From positions 1 through 41,051 of the forward strand of contig JBHGBF010000016.1 in assembly GCA_041946865.1 (NCBI GenBank): 41,051 nt of DNA, written 5' to 3'. Below the pieces are notes generated by a model. That model worked only from the letters and a program-made list of their open reading frames with translations, was not told the origin of the DNA and did no database searches. Made by a program: the position numbers and the translations under genes. Origin of the DNA: RPQK01 sp041946865 (GTDB lineage Bacteria; Acidobacteriota; UBA6911; RPQK01). Positions 15,942 through 22,769 of the stretch are shown piece by piece (the stretch's first letter is position 1; each line of letters begins with the position of its first letter).

Positions 15942-18203
15942 CTATCGTCTTTGATTCGCGAGCGCATGGGGCGCCGACATGACGGCGCTCGGCGCGGCGG
16001 CGCCGGCCGGCGAACCATTCCCGGATGGGCGAGTTCCGGGCGTCAGGCCGGCAGTGCCGGCACTCGCGGTCCTGATCGCTTCTATCGTAGAAAAGTAAAC
16101 CTCGCACACCGCTTGCCGGGCTACTCGACTTCCGGCTGGCGGCCGCTGGGCGACCGCTGTTCCGGCCCCGGAGATTTTCATCCGCAGGCCGAGTCGGGCC
16201 CCCTCGCGGGCCACATCCCGCAGGTTCCAACCAGTAAAGTCCGGAAGCTGGACGGAGTCTGTATTTACCGTCACCAGGTTGCCGGCACGTGCGGTCGGCT
16301 CGCTGGTTCCAATGAGGCTGAGCACGGTCTCTTCCAGGTTCTCCGGCCCCTCGCTCTCCTCTGCCCAGGCCGATTCGTCGAGAACGCCGGCTCCCGGCCG
16401 GGCCGCCGGGCGTCCGGTCTTGCGCGCCAGGGTGAGACTGCGTGCACGCTCCAAGCCGGGCCGGGTCGGACGCGCCGCTTTCGGCTGGTCTTCGGGCGTC
16501 AGCGGATGGTCCTGCGGAACATTTAAATATACCAGCGCTCGTTCCATGATCCGGCTGAACGCGGGCGCGGCGACGGTTCCGCCGTAGTACTGACCTTGAG
16601 GCTCATTAATGACCACGATGGCGGCCAGCCGCGGCTCAAGAAGGGGTGCGAAACCCACGTAGGACGCTACGAACTTTTCGTGAGAGTACCGACCGTTGAT
16701 GAACTTCTGCGCGGTTCCCGTCTTTCCTGCCGACGTGTAGCCGTTCAAGCTGGCGCTGCGCCCGGTCCCCTCATTGACCACCATGGCGAGCGCGTCCTTC
16801 ATCTTGGCTACCGTGTCTTCGTTCAGTATACGCACCCGCTTTGGTTCAGGCCGAAACTCCACGTCGCCGCTGGCCTTGAGGATCTGCCGCACCAGCCGGG
16901 GTTCAACCAGGTAGCCGCCATTGCCGATGACAGACATGGCCCGCAGCATCTGAATGGGAGTGACGCCGATTTCCTGCCCGATCGATATCGCTCCAATCGA
17001 GATCTTGGACCACTCTGAGGGAGGGCGAAGAAGCCCGTTCTGCTCGCCCGGCAGTTCAATCCCGGTCTTAGCGCCGAAGCCAAAGCGCTGAATGTAACTG
17101 TAGAAGCGGTCTTCGCCCAGCCGCAGGCCGAACTTGATCGTTCCTACGTTGCTTGATTTGGCCAGGACCTGCCTGAAGGTCAGCGTTCCGTAGCTGTGAT
17201 GGGCCTCGCGGTAGACTTTGCCGGCCAGGCGCAGAGTCCCGACACGGCAGTCGATCTCCTCATCCGGGTCGGCCAGCCCCTCGTTTAACACGGCTGCCAG
17301 AGTGATGATTTTGAAAGTCGAGCCGGGCTCGTATATTTCAAGAATCGCGCGGTTGCGGCGCGCTTCCTCCTCGGAGTGACGATAGTCGTTGGGGTCGAAT
17401 AGCGGGTAGGAAGCGATCGCGAGAATTTCACCGTTGTTCGGGTCCATCACGATCGCGGATCCATTGAGGGCCCGGCATTTTTCGACCGTCTCTTTCAGTA
17501 CCTGCTCAGCGGCGAACTGTATCGACCGGTCGAGATTCAGAACAATCGTGTGGCCATCGGACAGGCGAACCTCAGCCAGCCGCTCGAAAGTCTCGCGGCG
17601 GGCGTTCACCCGGAGCGGGACTCGTGTCTTGGCGCCCTTCAGAGAGTCATTGTACAGATACTCGAGCCCGCTCAGGCCCTCGTCCTCAATTCCCACGAAA
17701 CCCAGGAGATGGCAGGCGAGGGTGCCTCCCGGATAGACCCGCTTGCTTTCTTTCTGAAACCCCAGGCCCTCGATGTTCAGCTGCCGCACCGCCTGGATCT
17801 GCACGGGACTCAGCTTCCTTCCCAGGTAAACAAACTCACGGTTCGAGAGCAGCTTCTTGTGGACCTCGCCGACCTTCATCCCCAGGATCGGGGCGAGAGA
17901 TTGGGCGGCTTCGAGGACTTTCTTGATCCGGGCAGGCTGGGCATAGAGAGAGTCGGCCCTGACGCTGATCGCCAGGTCTTCCAGGCGGCGGTCGCGGATC
18001 TCGCCTCGTCTCGAGCTAACCTCGACGAAGCCTGACTGTTGCTCCAGGGCGAGCGCCCGGTACTTCTGTACCTGAAAGACCTGAAGGTAAACCAGACGAG
18101 CGCCAATTCCAAGGGCCCACGCGAGCACAAGCGTATAGACCAGGACCAGGCGGTGGACCCTTATCGAGGTGCTGATTGTCGGGGAACTCGGGAGCGTGTT
18201 CAT
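15942..18203 (-). CDS. ftsI: Class B penicillin-binding protein FtsI with a PASTA domain
   Basis: Septal peptidoglycan transpeptidase that crosslinks glycan strands in concert with FtsW. The 753-residue protein has a membrane helix at about residues 18-40, the PBP dimerisation/pedestal domain (about 60-215) and the transpeptidase domain. The active-site triad of motifs is present: STFK (Ser295, Lys298), SSN (350-352) and KTGT (494-497). After a Pro/Arg-rich linker (565-640), residues about 651-706 form one PASTA domain (VQLPDFTGWNLRDVAREGARLG), as in Spo0VD/PBP2x-type proteins. The final 45 residues are low-complexity Gly/Pro/Ala. It overlaps ftsL by ATGA. The stop lies immediately before the murE remnant, so the C-terminus may be a deletion junction. 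Confidence 0.95.
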   Translation of the reverse strand: MNTLPSSPTISTSIRVHRLVLVYTLVLAWALGIGARLVYLQVFQVQKYRALALEQQSGFVEVSSRRGEIRDRRLEDLAISVRADSLYAQPARIKKVLEAAQSLAPILGMKVGEVHKKLLSNREFVYLGRKLSPVQIQAVRQLNIEGLGFQKESKRVYPGGTLACHLLGFVGIEDEGLSGLEYLYNDSLKGAKTRVPLRVNARRETFERLAEVRLSDGHTIVLNLDRSIQFAAEQVLKETVEKCRALNGSAIVMDPNNGEILAIASYPLFDPNDYRHSEEEARRNRAILEIYEPGSTFKIITLAAVLNEGLADPDEEIDCRVGTLRLAGKVYREAHHSYGTLTFRQVLAKSSNVGTIKFGLRLGEDRFYSYIQRFGFGAKTGIELPGEQNGLLRPPSEWSKISIGAISIGQEIGVTPIQMLRAMSVIGNGGYLVEPRLVRQILKASGDVEFRPEPKRVRILNEDTVAKMKDALAMVVNEGTGRSASLNGYTSAGKTGTAQKFINGRYSHEKFVASYVGFAPLLEPRLAAIVVINEPQGQYYGGTVAAPAFSRIMERALVYLNVPQDHPLTPEDQPKAARPTRPGLERARSLTLARKTGRPAARPGAGVLDESAWAEESEGPENLEETVLSLIGTSEPTARAGNLVTVNTDSVQLPDFTGWNLRDVAREGARLGLRMKISGAGTAVAQRPPAGSRVARQAVCEVYFSTIEAIRTASAGTAGLTPGTRPSGNGSPAGAAAPSAVMSAPHALANQRR

Positions 18204-18595
18204 TCATGTATCGGCTTCCGTGCATAGACAGCTTCCGCCACCACGGCTTCAGTTGGGACCTGAATGTGCCGGGCTTGGAGGATCTTCACCTGGCCCTCAT
18301 CAGGCGTGACCAGCCCCAGCTTTCGCGCCTGCTGGTCAATACGCTCGGGCGCCATCAGCCCTGCTTGCTCGGCCCGCAACGCGGCGTTCGATTCCCGCAG
18401 GCGGGCATTGTCGCTTTGCAGCTTTTCGATCTGGTAGTTCACAGTGATGATCTGGTTGTGAAACCAGGCATACGACAGGACCAGACCTAACAGAAGGCAA
18501 CCCAGGCAGCACCACCAGGTGATTTCCGTCAGAGGAGACCGTTGTTCACTGCACGTCGGCCGGTTTCGAAGCTGCTGGCACTGATAATCAACCAT
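18200..18595 (-). CDS. ftsL: FtsL-like cell division protein
   Basis: A small bitopic divisome protein of 131 residues that with FtsB and FtsQ activates FtsWI. I choose the ATG at 18595 because AAGGAG lies 6 bases upstream, inside the end of rsmH (8-bp overlap); upstream ATGs at 18625 and 18610 lack a site. One membrane helix (about residues 26-45) is followed by a leucine/asparagine-rich coiled coil (NYQIEKLQSDNARLRESNAALRAEQ), and then ERIDQQARKLGLVTPDEGQV, the usual FtsL-type ending. The cytoplasmic part is cysteine-rich (Cys6, 15, 29, 30, 33), which is unusual. Identification depends on position and architecture, as the family is poorly conserved. Confidence 0.87.
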   Translation of the reverse strand: MVDYQCQQLRNRPTCSEQRSPLTEITWWCCLGCLLLGLVLSYAWFHNQIITVNYQIEKLQSDNARLRESNAALRAEQAGLMAPERIDQQARKLGLVTPDEGQVKILQARHIQVPTEAVVAEAVYARKPIHE

Positions 18596-19550
18596 ACTGC
18601 ACTCCTTCATCCGTCTTCTTCTCAACCGCTCGCAGCCTGGCGCTGCGCGAACGGGGATTGGCCGCGACTTCCTGCGCTGTAGGGACGACCGGCTTTTTGG
18701 TCAGGATGCGGACCACCTCCTGACGCGGGCAAATACAGGCATCGCCCGGCCGGAAACAGATGCATCGTCCCGCCTGCTTCTGGAACAGTTGCTTGACGGC
18801 CCGGTCTTCCAGGCTGTGGAAGGAAACCACGACCAGCCTTCCGCCCGGACTCAAGCGCTGGATCACCGCTTCCAGAAACTCCTCCAAACCCGAGAGCTCC
18901 TGGTTGACCTCGATCCGGAGAGCCTGGAAAACCTGGGTCGCGGGATGGATTCGAGAGCCTGGTCTCCGTCCCTTGACCCTTTCCACCAGGTCCGCCAGTT
19001 CCCTGGTGGTCTGCAGCCGCTTGACGCGTCTCTCTGCCACAATGGCTGCTGCTATCTTCCGCGCCGCCGGTTCCTCGCCGTAACGGCGGAAAATGTCGGT
19101 CAGCTGGTCCTCGGTCAGTTGATGGATCAGCTGGGAAGCCGTGATCTCCTGCTCAGGATCCATGCGCATGTCGAGCGGGCCGGTCTCACGAAAGCTGAAG
19201 CCGCGGTCAGCTGAGGTCAGCTGCATCGAGGAGACGCCGAGATCGACAAGGCAGCCGTCGATCGCCGTCCGCGACAGCCGGCTCAAAATCAGCGGCAGGT
19301 CCTTGAAGTTGGAGTGGTACAGGCCGAAGTTGTGGAACCGGCTGAGCCTCTCCCGGGCCAGGTCCAATGCCGCCTGGTCACGGTCTATTCCGATCAGGTG
19401 CCCCTGGCCGGCCAGCCGCTCCAGGATCGCTTCGGCGTGGCCCCCGAGACCGACCGTGCAGTCCACGTAGAGGCCCCCCGGCCGGACATCCAGCAACTCC
19501 AGAGCTTCATGCAGCAGGACCGGCGTATGTTCTACCGACATACTCAACAT
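18588..19550 (-). CDS. rsmH: 16S rRNA (cytosine1402-N4)-methyltransferase RsmH
   Basis: Methylates N4 of C1402 in 16S rRNA near the P site; standard second gene of the dcw operon (mraW). The 320-residue protein opens with VEHTPVLLHEALELL and the SAM motif YVDCTVGLGGHAEAIL. It has DGCLVDLGVSSMQL, the RGFSFRETGPLDMRM motif, and ends with VVVSFHSLEDRAVKQLF and NPRSRSARLRAVEK, all RsmH hallmarks. A CICFRPGDACICP stretch adds a cysteine group. The start may be 19550 or the ATG at 19541; neither has a strong ribosome site. It lies 11 bp after mraZ. Confidence 0.97.
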   Translation of the reverse strand: MLSMSVEHTPVLLHEALELLDVRPGGLYVDCTVGLGGHAEAILERLAGQGHLIGIDRDQAALDLARERLSRFHNFGLYHSNFKDLPLILSRLSRTAIDGCLVDLGVSSMQLTSADRGFSFRETGPLDMRMDPEQEITASQLIHQLTEDQLTDIFRRYGEEPAARKIAAAIVAERRVKRLQTTRELADLVERVKGRRPGSRIHPATQVFQALRIEVNQELSGLEEFLEAVIQRLSPGGRLVVVSFHSLEDRAVKQLFQKQAGRCICFRPGDACICPRQEVVRILTKKPVVPTAQEVAANPRSRSARLRAVEKKTDEGVQYG

Positions 19551-19561
19551 TTCAACAGATC

Positions 19562-19999
19562 CTAGATGCCGAGCTGTTCCAATTCCTCGTCCGTGAACGG
19601 ATCGTTGGCCATGGTCGCCTGGACCTTCTCGTCATTCCAGACGGCCAGGTGTGTCAGATTGCCGATTACCGCCACATCCGTTCCGTCCACTCCAGCGGCC
19701 TTGCGCAAATGGGGGTGCAGCAGCACGCGGCCCTGCTTGTCCAGGAACGCTTCCTGACCCCAGTAGCCGGTGTACTGCAGGAATTTGCGCTTGGCCTTGC
19801 CGGCCGGCCTTTCTCTCAGCTTGGCCTCGATTGCTTCCCATTCCTTCAGGGGGTAAATAACAATGTGATCGCCGTTGAAAGAGGTGATGAAAAGGGCATC
19901 GGAGCCATAGACCTCGTCGAATATGGCTTTGTACAGGGAGGGGATCTTGAGGCGGCCCTGGGCGTCGATTTTTGCGGGAATATTGCCCCGGAATCTCAC
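19562..19999 (-). CDS. mraZ: Transcriptional regulator MraZ
   Basis: A 145-residue double SpoVT/AbrB-fold DNA-binding protein and the first gene of the dcw operon, known in other bacteria to bind its own promoter repeats. Both half-domains are visible: FRGNIPAKIDAQGRLKIPS at residues 3-21 and FLDKQGRVLLHPHLRKAAG near 84-102 (each a DxxGR...P unit). The start is a GTG at 19999 preceded by AAGGGGG. An operator-like TGGAG array and a promoter lie just upstream, consistent with autoregulation. Confidence 0.97.
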   Translation of the reverse strand: MRFRGNIPAKIDAQGRLKIPSLYKAIFDEVYGSDALFITSFNGDHIVIYPLKEWEAIEAKLRERPAGKAKRKFLQYTGYWGQEAFLDKQGRVLLHPHLRKAAGVDGTDVAVIGNLTHLAVWNDEKVQATMANDPFTDEELEQLGI

Positions 20000-20027
20000 A
20001 TTCCCCCTTTGTGGTTCTGGCCAACTT

Positions 20028-20062
20028 CTCCAGATTACTCCAAATACGTCCTATTTACTCCA
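20028..20062 (-). promoter_or_regulatory. Putative MraZ operator: four 10-bp-spaced boxes
   Basis: On the minus strand the boxes are TGGAG (20058-20062), AGGAC (20048-20052), TGGAG (20038-20042) and TGGAG (20028-20032), each separated by exactly five bases. Two of the TGGAG boxes extend to TGGAGTAA. MraZ is known to bind direct TGGGN-type repeats with five-base spacers upstream of mraZ, so spacing, position and motif all agree. The array starts next to the -10 box and covers the expected transcription start, fitting repression. Confidence 0.8.
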
Positions 20063-20063
20063 T

Positions 20064-20093
20064 AGTGTAGTGGCAATTTTCATGGGCTGTCAA
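20064..20093 (-). promoter_or_regulatory. Sigma-70-type promoter of the dcw operon
   Basis: A perfect -35 box TTGACA (20088-20093) is followed after 18 bp by TACACT (20064-20069), four of six matches to the -10 consensus. Transcription would start near 20057, inside the operator array. It is the only good promoter I see upstream of mraZ. Confidence 0.7.
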
Positions 20094-20109
20094 GAGCAAA
20101 GGGAAAAAC

Positions 20110-20352
20110 AAGGATGAAGGATGAAGGATGAAGGATGAAGAGAAGAATGAAGGATGAAGAATGAAGGATGAGGAAGAAGGATGAAGGAAAGATGAAGGAT
20201 CAAGGATGAAAGGAAGGAAAAAGGAGGACAGTCAGGATGGATTGCTCCATGTATTCCTCCTTCATCCTTCAACCTTTCTTCAGGCGGGCGGCGTCGTGAT
20301 GAAGGATGCATGAAGGATTCTTCACCCCTTCCGCCTTTCATCCTTCATCCTT
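20110..20352. repeat. GAAGGAT heptad array between ilvN and the dcw promoter
   Basis: Imperfect GAAGGAT/GAAGAAT units run from 20110 to about 20227 on the + strand. After a unique spacer the complement appears (TCCTTCATCCTTCAACC at 20260-20276; CATCCTTCATCCTTAC at 20339-20354). A short direct copy (GATGAAGGATGCATGAAGGA) sits between them. It occupies nearly the whole gap downstream of ilvN, where its transcript could fold and block read-through into mraZ. Confidence 0.85.
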
Positions 20353-20355
20353 ACT

Positions 20356-20658
20356 TTATACCCTGAAGTACTCTTCCAGCTGGGTGAAGATCTGGTGATC
20401 GGCGCCGTGGCGGCAGATGTCGAGGACATCCTCCAGCTTGTCGAGCTGCTTGATCATGTTGTCCAGCCGCTCATCTTCATTGACAAGCAGCCAGATCCGG
20501 CTGCGCCAACCGTCGCCGATCGGCATGCAGAGGATCCCTTCGACGTTGTAGGCCCGGCGAGAGAACAGGCCGCACACGTGCGACATGACACCCGGGTGGT
20601 TATTGACTGTGAGCTCCAGAACTGAGCGTTCCTTTACATGATTAGTCGTTATCGACAT
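20356..20658 (-). CDS. ilvN: Acetolactate synthase small (regulatory) subunit, IlvN type
   Basis: Regulatory ACT-domain subunit that stimulates the catalytic subunit and confers valine feedback inhibition. I place the start at the ATG at 20658 (100 residues) because GGAGG lies 8 bases upstream; it overlaps the ilvB end by 17 bp. The single ACT domain reads LELTVNNHPGVMSHVCGLFSRR...NVEGILCMPI and the protein stops soon after, without the second domain of IlvH-type subunits. It is close in length and sequence to the IlvN of enterobacterial acetohydroxyacid synthase I as I recall it. Confidence 0.93.
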   Translation of the reverse strand: MSITTNHVKERSVLELTVNNHPGVMSHVCGLFSRRAYNVEGILCMPIGDGWRSRIWLLVNEDERLDNMIKQLDKLEDVLDICRHGADHQIFTQLEEYFRV

Positions 20659-22324
20659 GATTTTCACCTCCGATCATATCGCGGTTGGCGGCCCCGGGAG
20701 GAACCATTGGAAAGACCTTGTCCTCGGCCGGTATCGGGACATTGATCAGGCAGGGACCACGCCGCCCGAGCGCGTTCCTAAGGACTTTCTTGGGGTCTGG
20801 AGTGTCGCCCAGGTCGACCGCTTCAATTCCAAACCCGCGGGCGATGGCGGCAAAATCGGGCTCGGCGTGGAAGCGGGAGGCTGAGAACCGGGAGCCGTAG
20901 AAGAGCTCCTGCTGCTGCCGGACCAGACCCAGATGAGCGTTGTTCATCACGATCACTTTGATATTGGCTCGCTCTTCGGCGGCGGTCCCCAGTTCCTGGA
21001 TGTTCATGAGCAGGCTGCCGTCCCCGCTGAAGCAGATAATCTGGCGGTTCGGGCAGGCGAGGGCGGCGCCGATTGCCGCCGGCATTCCGAAACCCATGGT
21101 GCCCAGGCCGCCCGAAGTCAGCAGTTGGCGCGGGTAAGAGAAGGGGAAGGACTGGGCGACCCACATCTGATGCTGTCCGACGTCAGTGGTGATGATCGCA
21201 TCCGACTCTGCCACGGCAGCGACCTGTAGCACCAGCCCATAGGGGGAAAGCGGGTCGTCGGCGCCGGGCATCACCAGCGGATAGGCTGCTTTCAGTTCGC
21301 AGATCCGGTTGAGCCACGCCGACCGGTCAACAGCCTCAATGCGTTCTTCGACGGCGGCCATGACCTTGGCCACATCGCCTTCGACGCCCACAAACGGCAT
21401 CCTGATCTTGCCGAGCTCGCTCGGGTCGATGTCGATGTGGATTATCCGGGCGTGAGAGCAGAATTGAGCCACTTTTCCGGTCGCGCGGTCATCGAAACGA
21501 ACGCCGGCGGCGATGAGCAGGTCGCATTCATCAAGGGCCATGTTGGTGTAGCGGGCAGCGTGCATACCGAGCATGCCGAGAAACAGGGGATGGTTGCTTG
21601 GGACTGCGCCGAGCCCCATGAGGGTCGAGGTGGTCGGGATGCTGGCTTTTTCAGCGATCCGCCGAATCGTCTGGGCCGCCCCCGCATTGATAATCCCGCC
21701 GCCGATGTAAAACATCGGGCGCCTGGCCTCGTTGATGATCTGGACTATCTGGTCGACGGCCGAAGGATCGGGCTCCGGAGATTCAGTCGGCCCGCCGGGC
21801 TCCGGCCACTTTTTCACCTCGATCTTGCGCAGCTGGACATCTTTCGGAATATCGATCACCACGGGACCCGGCCGGCCTGAGGCGGCGACGCGAAAGGCGT
21901 CCGGGATCACTCGGAGCAGTTCCTCCACCGAGCGGGTCAGGTAGTTGTGCTTGGTGATGGGAAGCGTAAGCCCGTAAGTGTCGATTTCCTGAAAGGCGTC
22001 CGTTCCGATCATCGGCAACGGCACCTGCCCGGTAATCGCGACGATTGGCACCGAGTCGAGCCGGGCATCGGCAATGGCCGTGAGGAGATTGGTAGCGCCC
22101 GGTCCTGAGGTGGCGAAGCATACAGCGGTACGTCCTGAGGCGCGAGCCATGCCCTGAGCAATGAAGCCCGCGCCCTGCTCATGCCGGGCCAGGATGTGCC
22201 TGATCGAGCTCAGTTTCAAGGCGTCATATAGGGGCAGATTCGCGCCGCCGGGGATCCCACTGATCTGGGTGATCCCTTGACGTTCCAAAAGCTTGACGAT
22301 GATTTCCGCACCGCTGAATTGCAT
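20642..22324 (-). CDS. ilvB: Acetolactate synthase large (catalytic) subunit, IlvB type
   Basis: Thiamine-diphosphate enzyme that condenses pyruvate with pyruvate or 2-ketobutyrate, the first common step of valine, leucine and isoleucine synthesis. I choose the ATG at 22324 (560 residues), since AAGGAGG lies 8 bases upstream; an in-frame TTG at 22366 falls in the terminator. It has the catalytic glutamate in ARHEQGAGFIAQG (Glu49), the FAD-region GQVPLPMIGTDAFQE, the ThDP motif GDGSLLMNIQEL...NN, and ends VPPGAANRDMIG. The C-terminus and overall wording are strongly like E. coli IlvB (AHAS I). Expression is probably set by the upstream attenuator. Confidence 0.97.
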   Translation of the reverse strand: MQFSGAEIIVKLLERQGITQISGIPGGANLPLYDALKLSSIRHILARHEQGAGFIAQGMARASGRTAVCFATSGPGATNLLTAIADARLDSVPIVAITGQVPLPMIGTDAFQEIDTYGLTLPITKHNYLTRSVEELLRVIPDAFRVAASGRPGPVVIDIPKDVQLRKIEVKKWPEPGGPTESPEPDPSAVDQIVQIINEARRPMFYIGGGIINAGAAQTIRRIAEKASIPTTSTLMGLGAVPSNHPLFLGMLGMHAARYTNMALDECDLLIAAGVRFDDRATGKVAQFCSHARIIHIDIDPSELGKIRMPFVGVEGDVAKVMAAVEERIEAVDRSAWLNRICELKAAYPLVMPGADDPLSPYGLVLQVAAVAESDAIITTDVGQHQMWVAQSFPFSYPRQLLTSGGLGTMGFGMPAAIGAALACPNRQIICFSGDGSLLMNIQELGTAAEERANIKVIVMNNAHLGLVRQQQELFYGSRFSASRFHAEPDFAAIARGFGIEAVDLGDTPDPKKVLRNALGRRGPCLINVPIPAEDKVFPMVPPGAANRDMIGGENHVDND

Positions 22325-22364
22325 CAGAATGTCCTCCTTCGCTTTGTTGCTGCTCACGATTTGC

Positions 22365-22402
22365 AAAAAAAAACCCCCGTCCGGCTCGCGCCGGCGGGGG
22401 TT
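22365..22402 (-). terminator. Intrinsic terminator (attenuator) upstream of ilvB
   Basis: On the minus strand AACCCCCG-CCGGC pairs with GCCGG-A-CGGGGGTT around a GCGA loop, followed by nine T residues (22365-22373). It lies between the leader peptide and the ilvB start. Bases CGGCGCGAG in its 5' arm and loop (22385-22393) are an exact 9-nt complement of the last three sense codons of the leader (22432-22440), giving an alternative antiterminator pairing. Confidence 0.92.
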
Positions 22403-22428
22403 GTCAAATCCGATCCCGGTTTGACCCT

Positions 22429-22518
22429 CTACGGCGCGAGGTTGTGACGCAGCAGTACCAGAAGTCCTACTACGACCACGATGTTCGCGCTAATGACGAG
22501 GATCAGACGATCGACCAT
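22429..22518 (-). CDS. Branched-chain-amino-acid leader peptide (ivbL-like)
   Basis: A 29-codon open frame from the ATG at 22518 to TAG, too short for routine calling. Seventeen of 29 residues are branched-chain: seven Val, seven Leu and three Ile. Runs IVVVV at residues 13-17 and LLVLL at 19-23 are the evident stall region. It ends NLAP, similar to the GNAP end of the E. coli ilvBN leader IvbL as I recall it. Low Val-, Leu- or Ile-tRNA charging would stall the ribosome there and free codons 27-29 (CTCGCGCCG) to pair with the terminator arm, allowing read-through into ilvB. Ribosome completion at the stop would cover those codons and let the terminator form. The Shine-Dalgarno site is weak. 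A small membrane peptide is the alternative, but the adjacent terminator argues against it. Confidence 0.85.
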   Translation of the reverse strand: MVDRLILVISANIVVVVGLLVLLRHNLAP

Positions 22519-22600
22519 AACCAGAATTCCGCGGGACGTAATCAGTGTGCAACAGAGAATCCGCCGAATCAAGGCCTTTTTTGTCGCCTTTGGTCGCCCC

Positions 22601-22669
22601 TCAGTCTCCGCGCGGCGAGGCTTCGAAGGCGCAGCGTTTCAAAACAGAGCCGCGCCCTGCGGAGACTGA
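22601..22669. repeat. Inverted repeat in the proS-ilvB leader spacer
   Basis: Perfect 11-nt ends TCAGTCTCCGC (22601-22611) and GCGGAGACTGA (22659-22669) flank a GC-rich interior that includes ACAGAGCCGCG, related to the ACAGAGCCGCAAGCG repeat seen elsewhere. GTCGCC-rich direct copies (22583-22600 and 22681-22694) flank it. There is no T tract. The rest of 22519-22769 holds no gene; a promoter for the ilv leader must lie here, but I see no convincing boxes. Confidence 0.5.
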
Positions 22670-22769
22670 TCGATTACTCGCCTTGGTCGCCCCGGGGTGA
22701 CCCGCTGTTCGCTGAGCGCTCCAACTAGGCCTGGCCCCCGGGGCACGCCCTTGCCCGTCCTAAGGCGGA

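Noticed and set aside
15868..16230. 120-residue minus-strand frame across the ftsI end and murE remnant
   Set aside because: Low-complexity Arg/Pro translation in the wrong frame; the true frame gives the MurE tail.
20090..20341. 83-residue frame in the heptad array
   Set aside because: Its sequence is the repeat peptide (HPSSFIL) with no ribosome site; the repeat is stop-free on this strand by composition.
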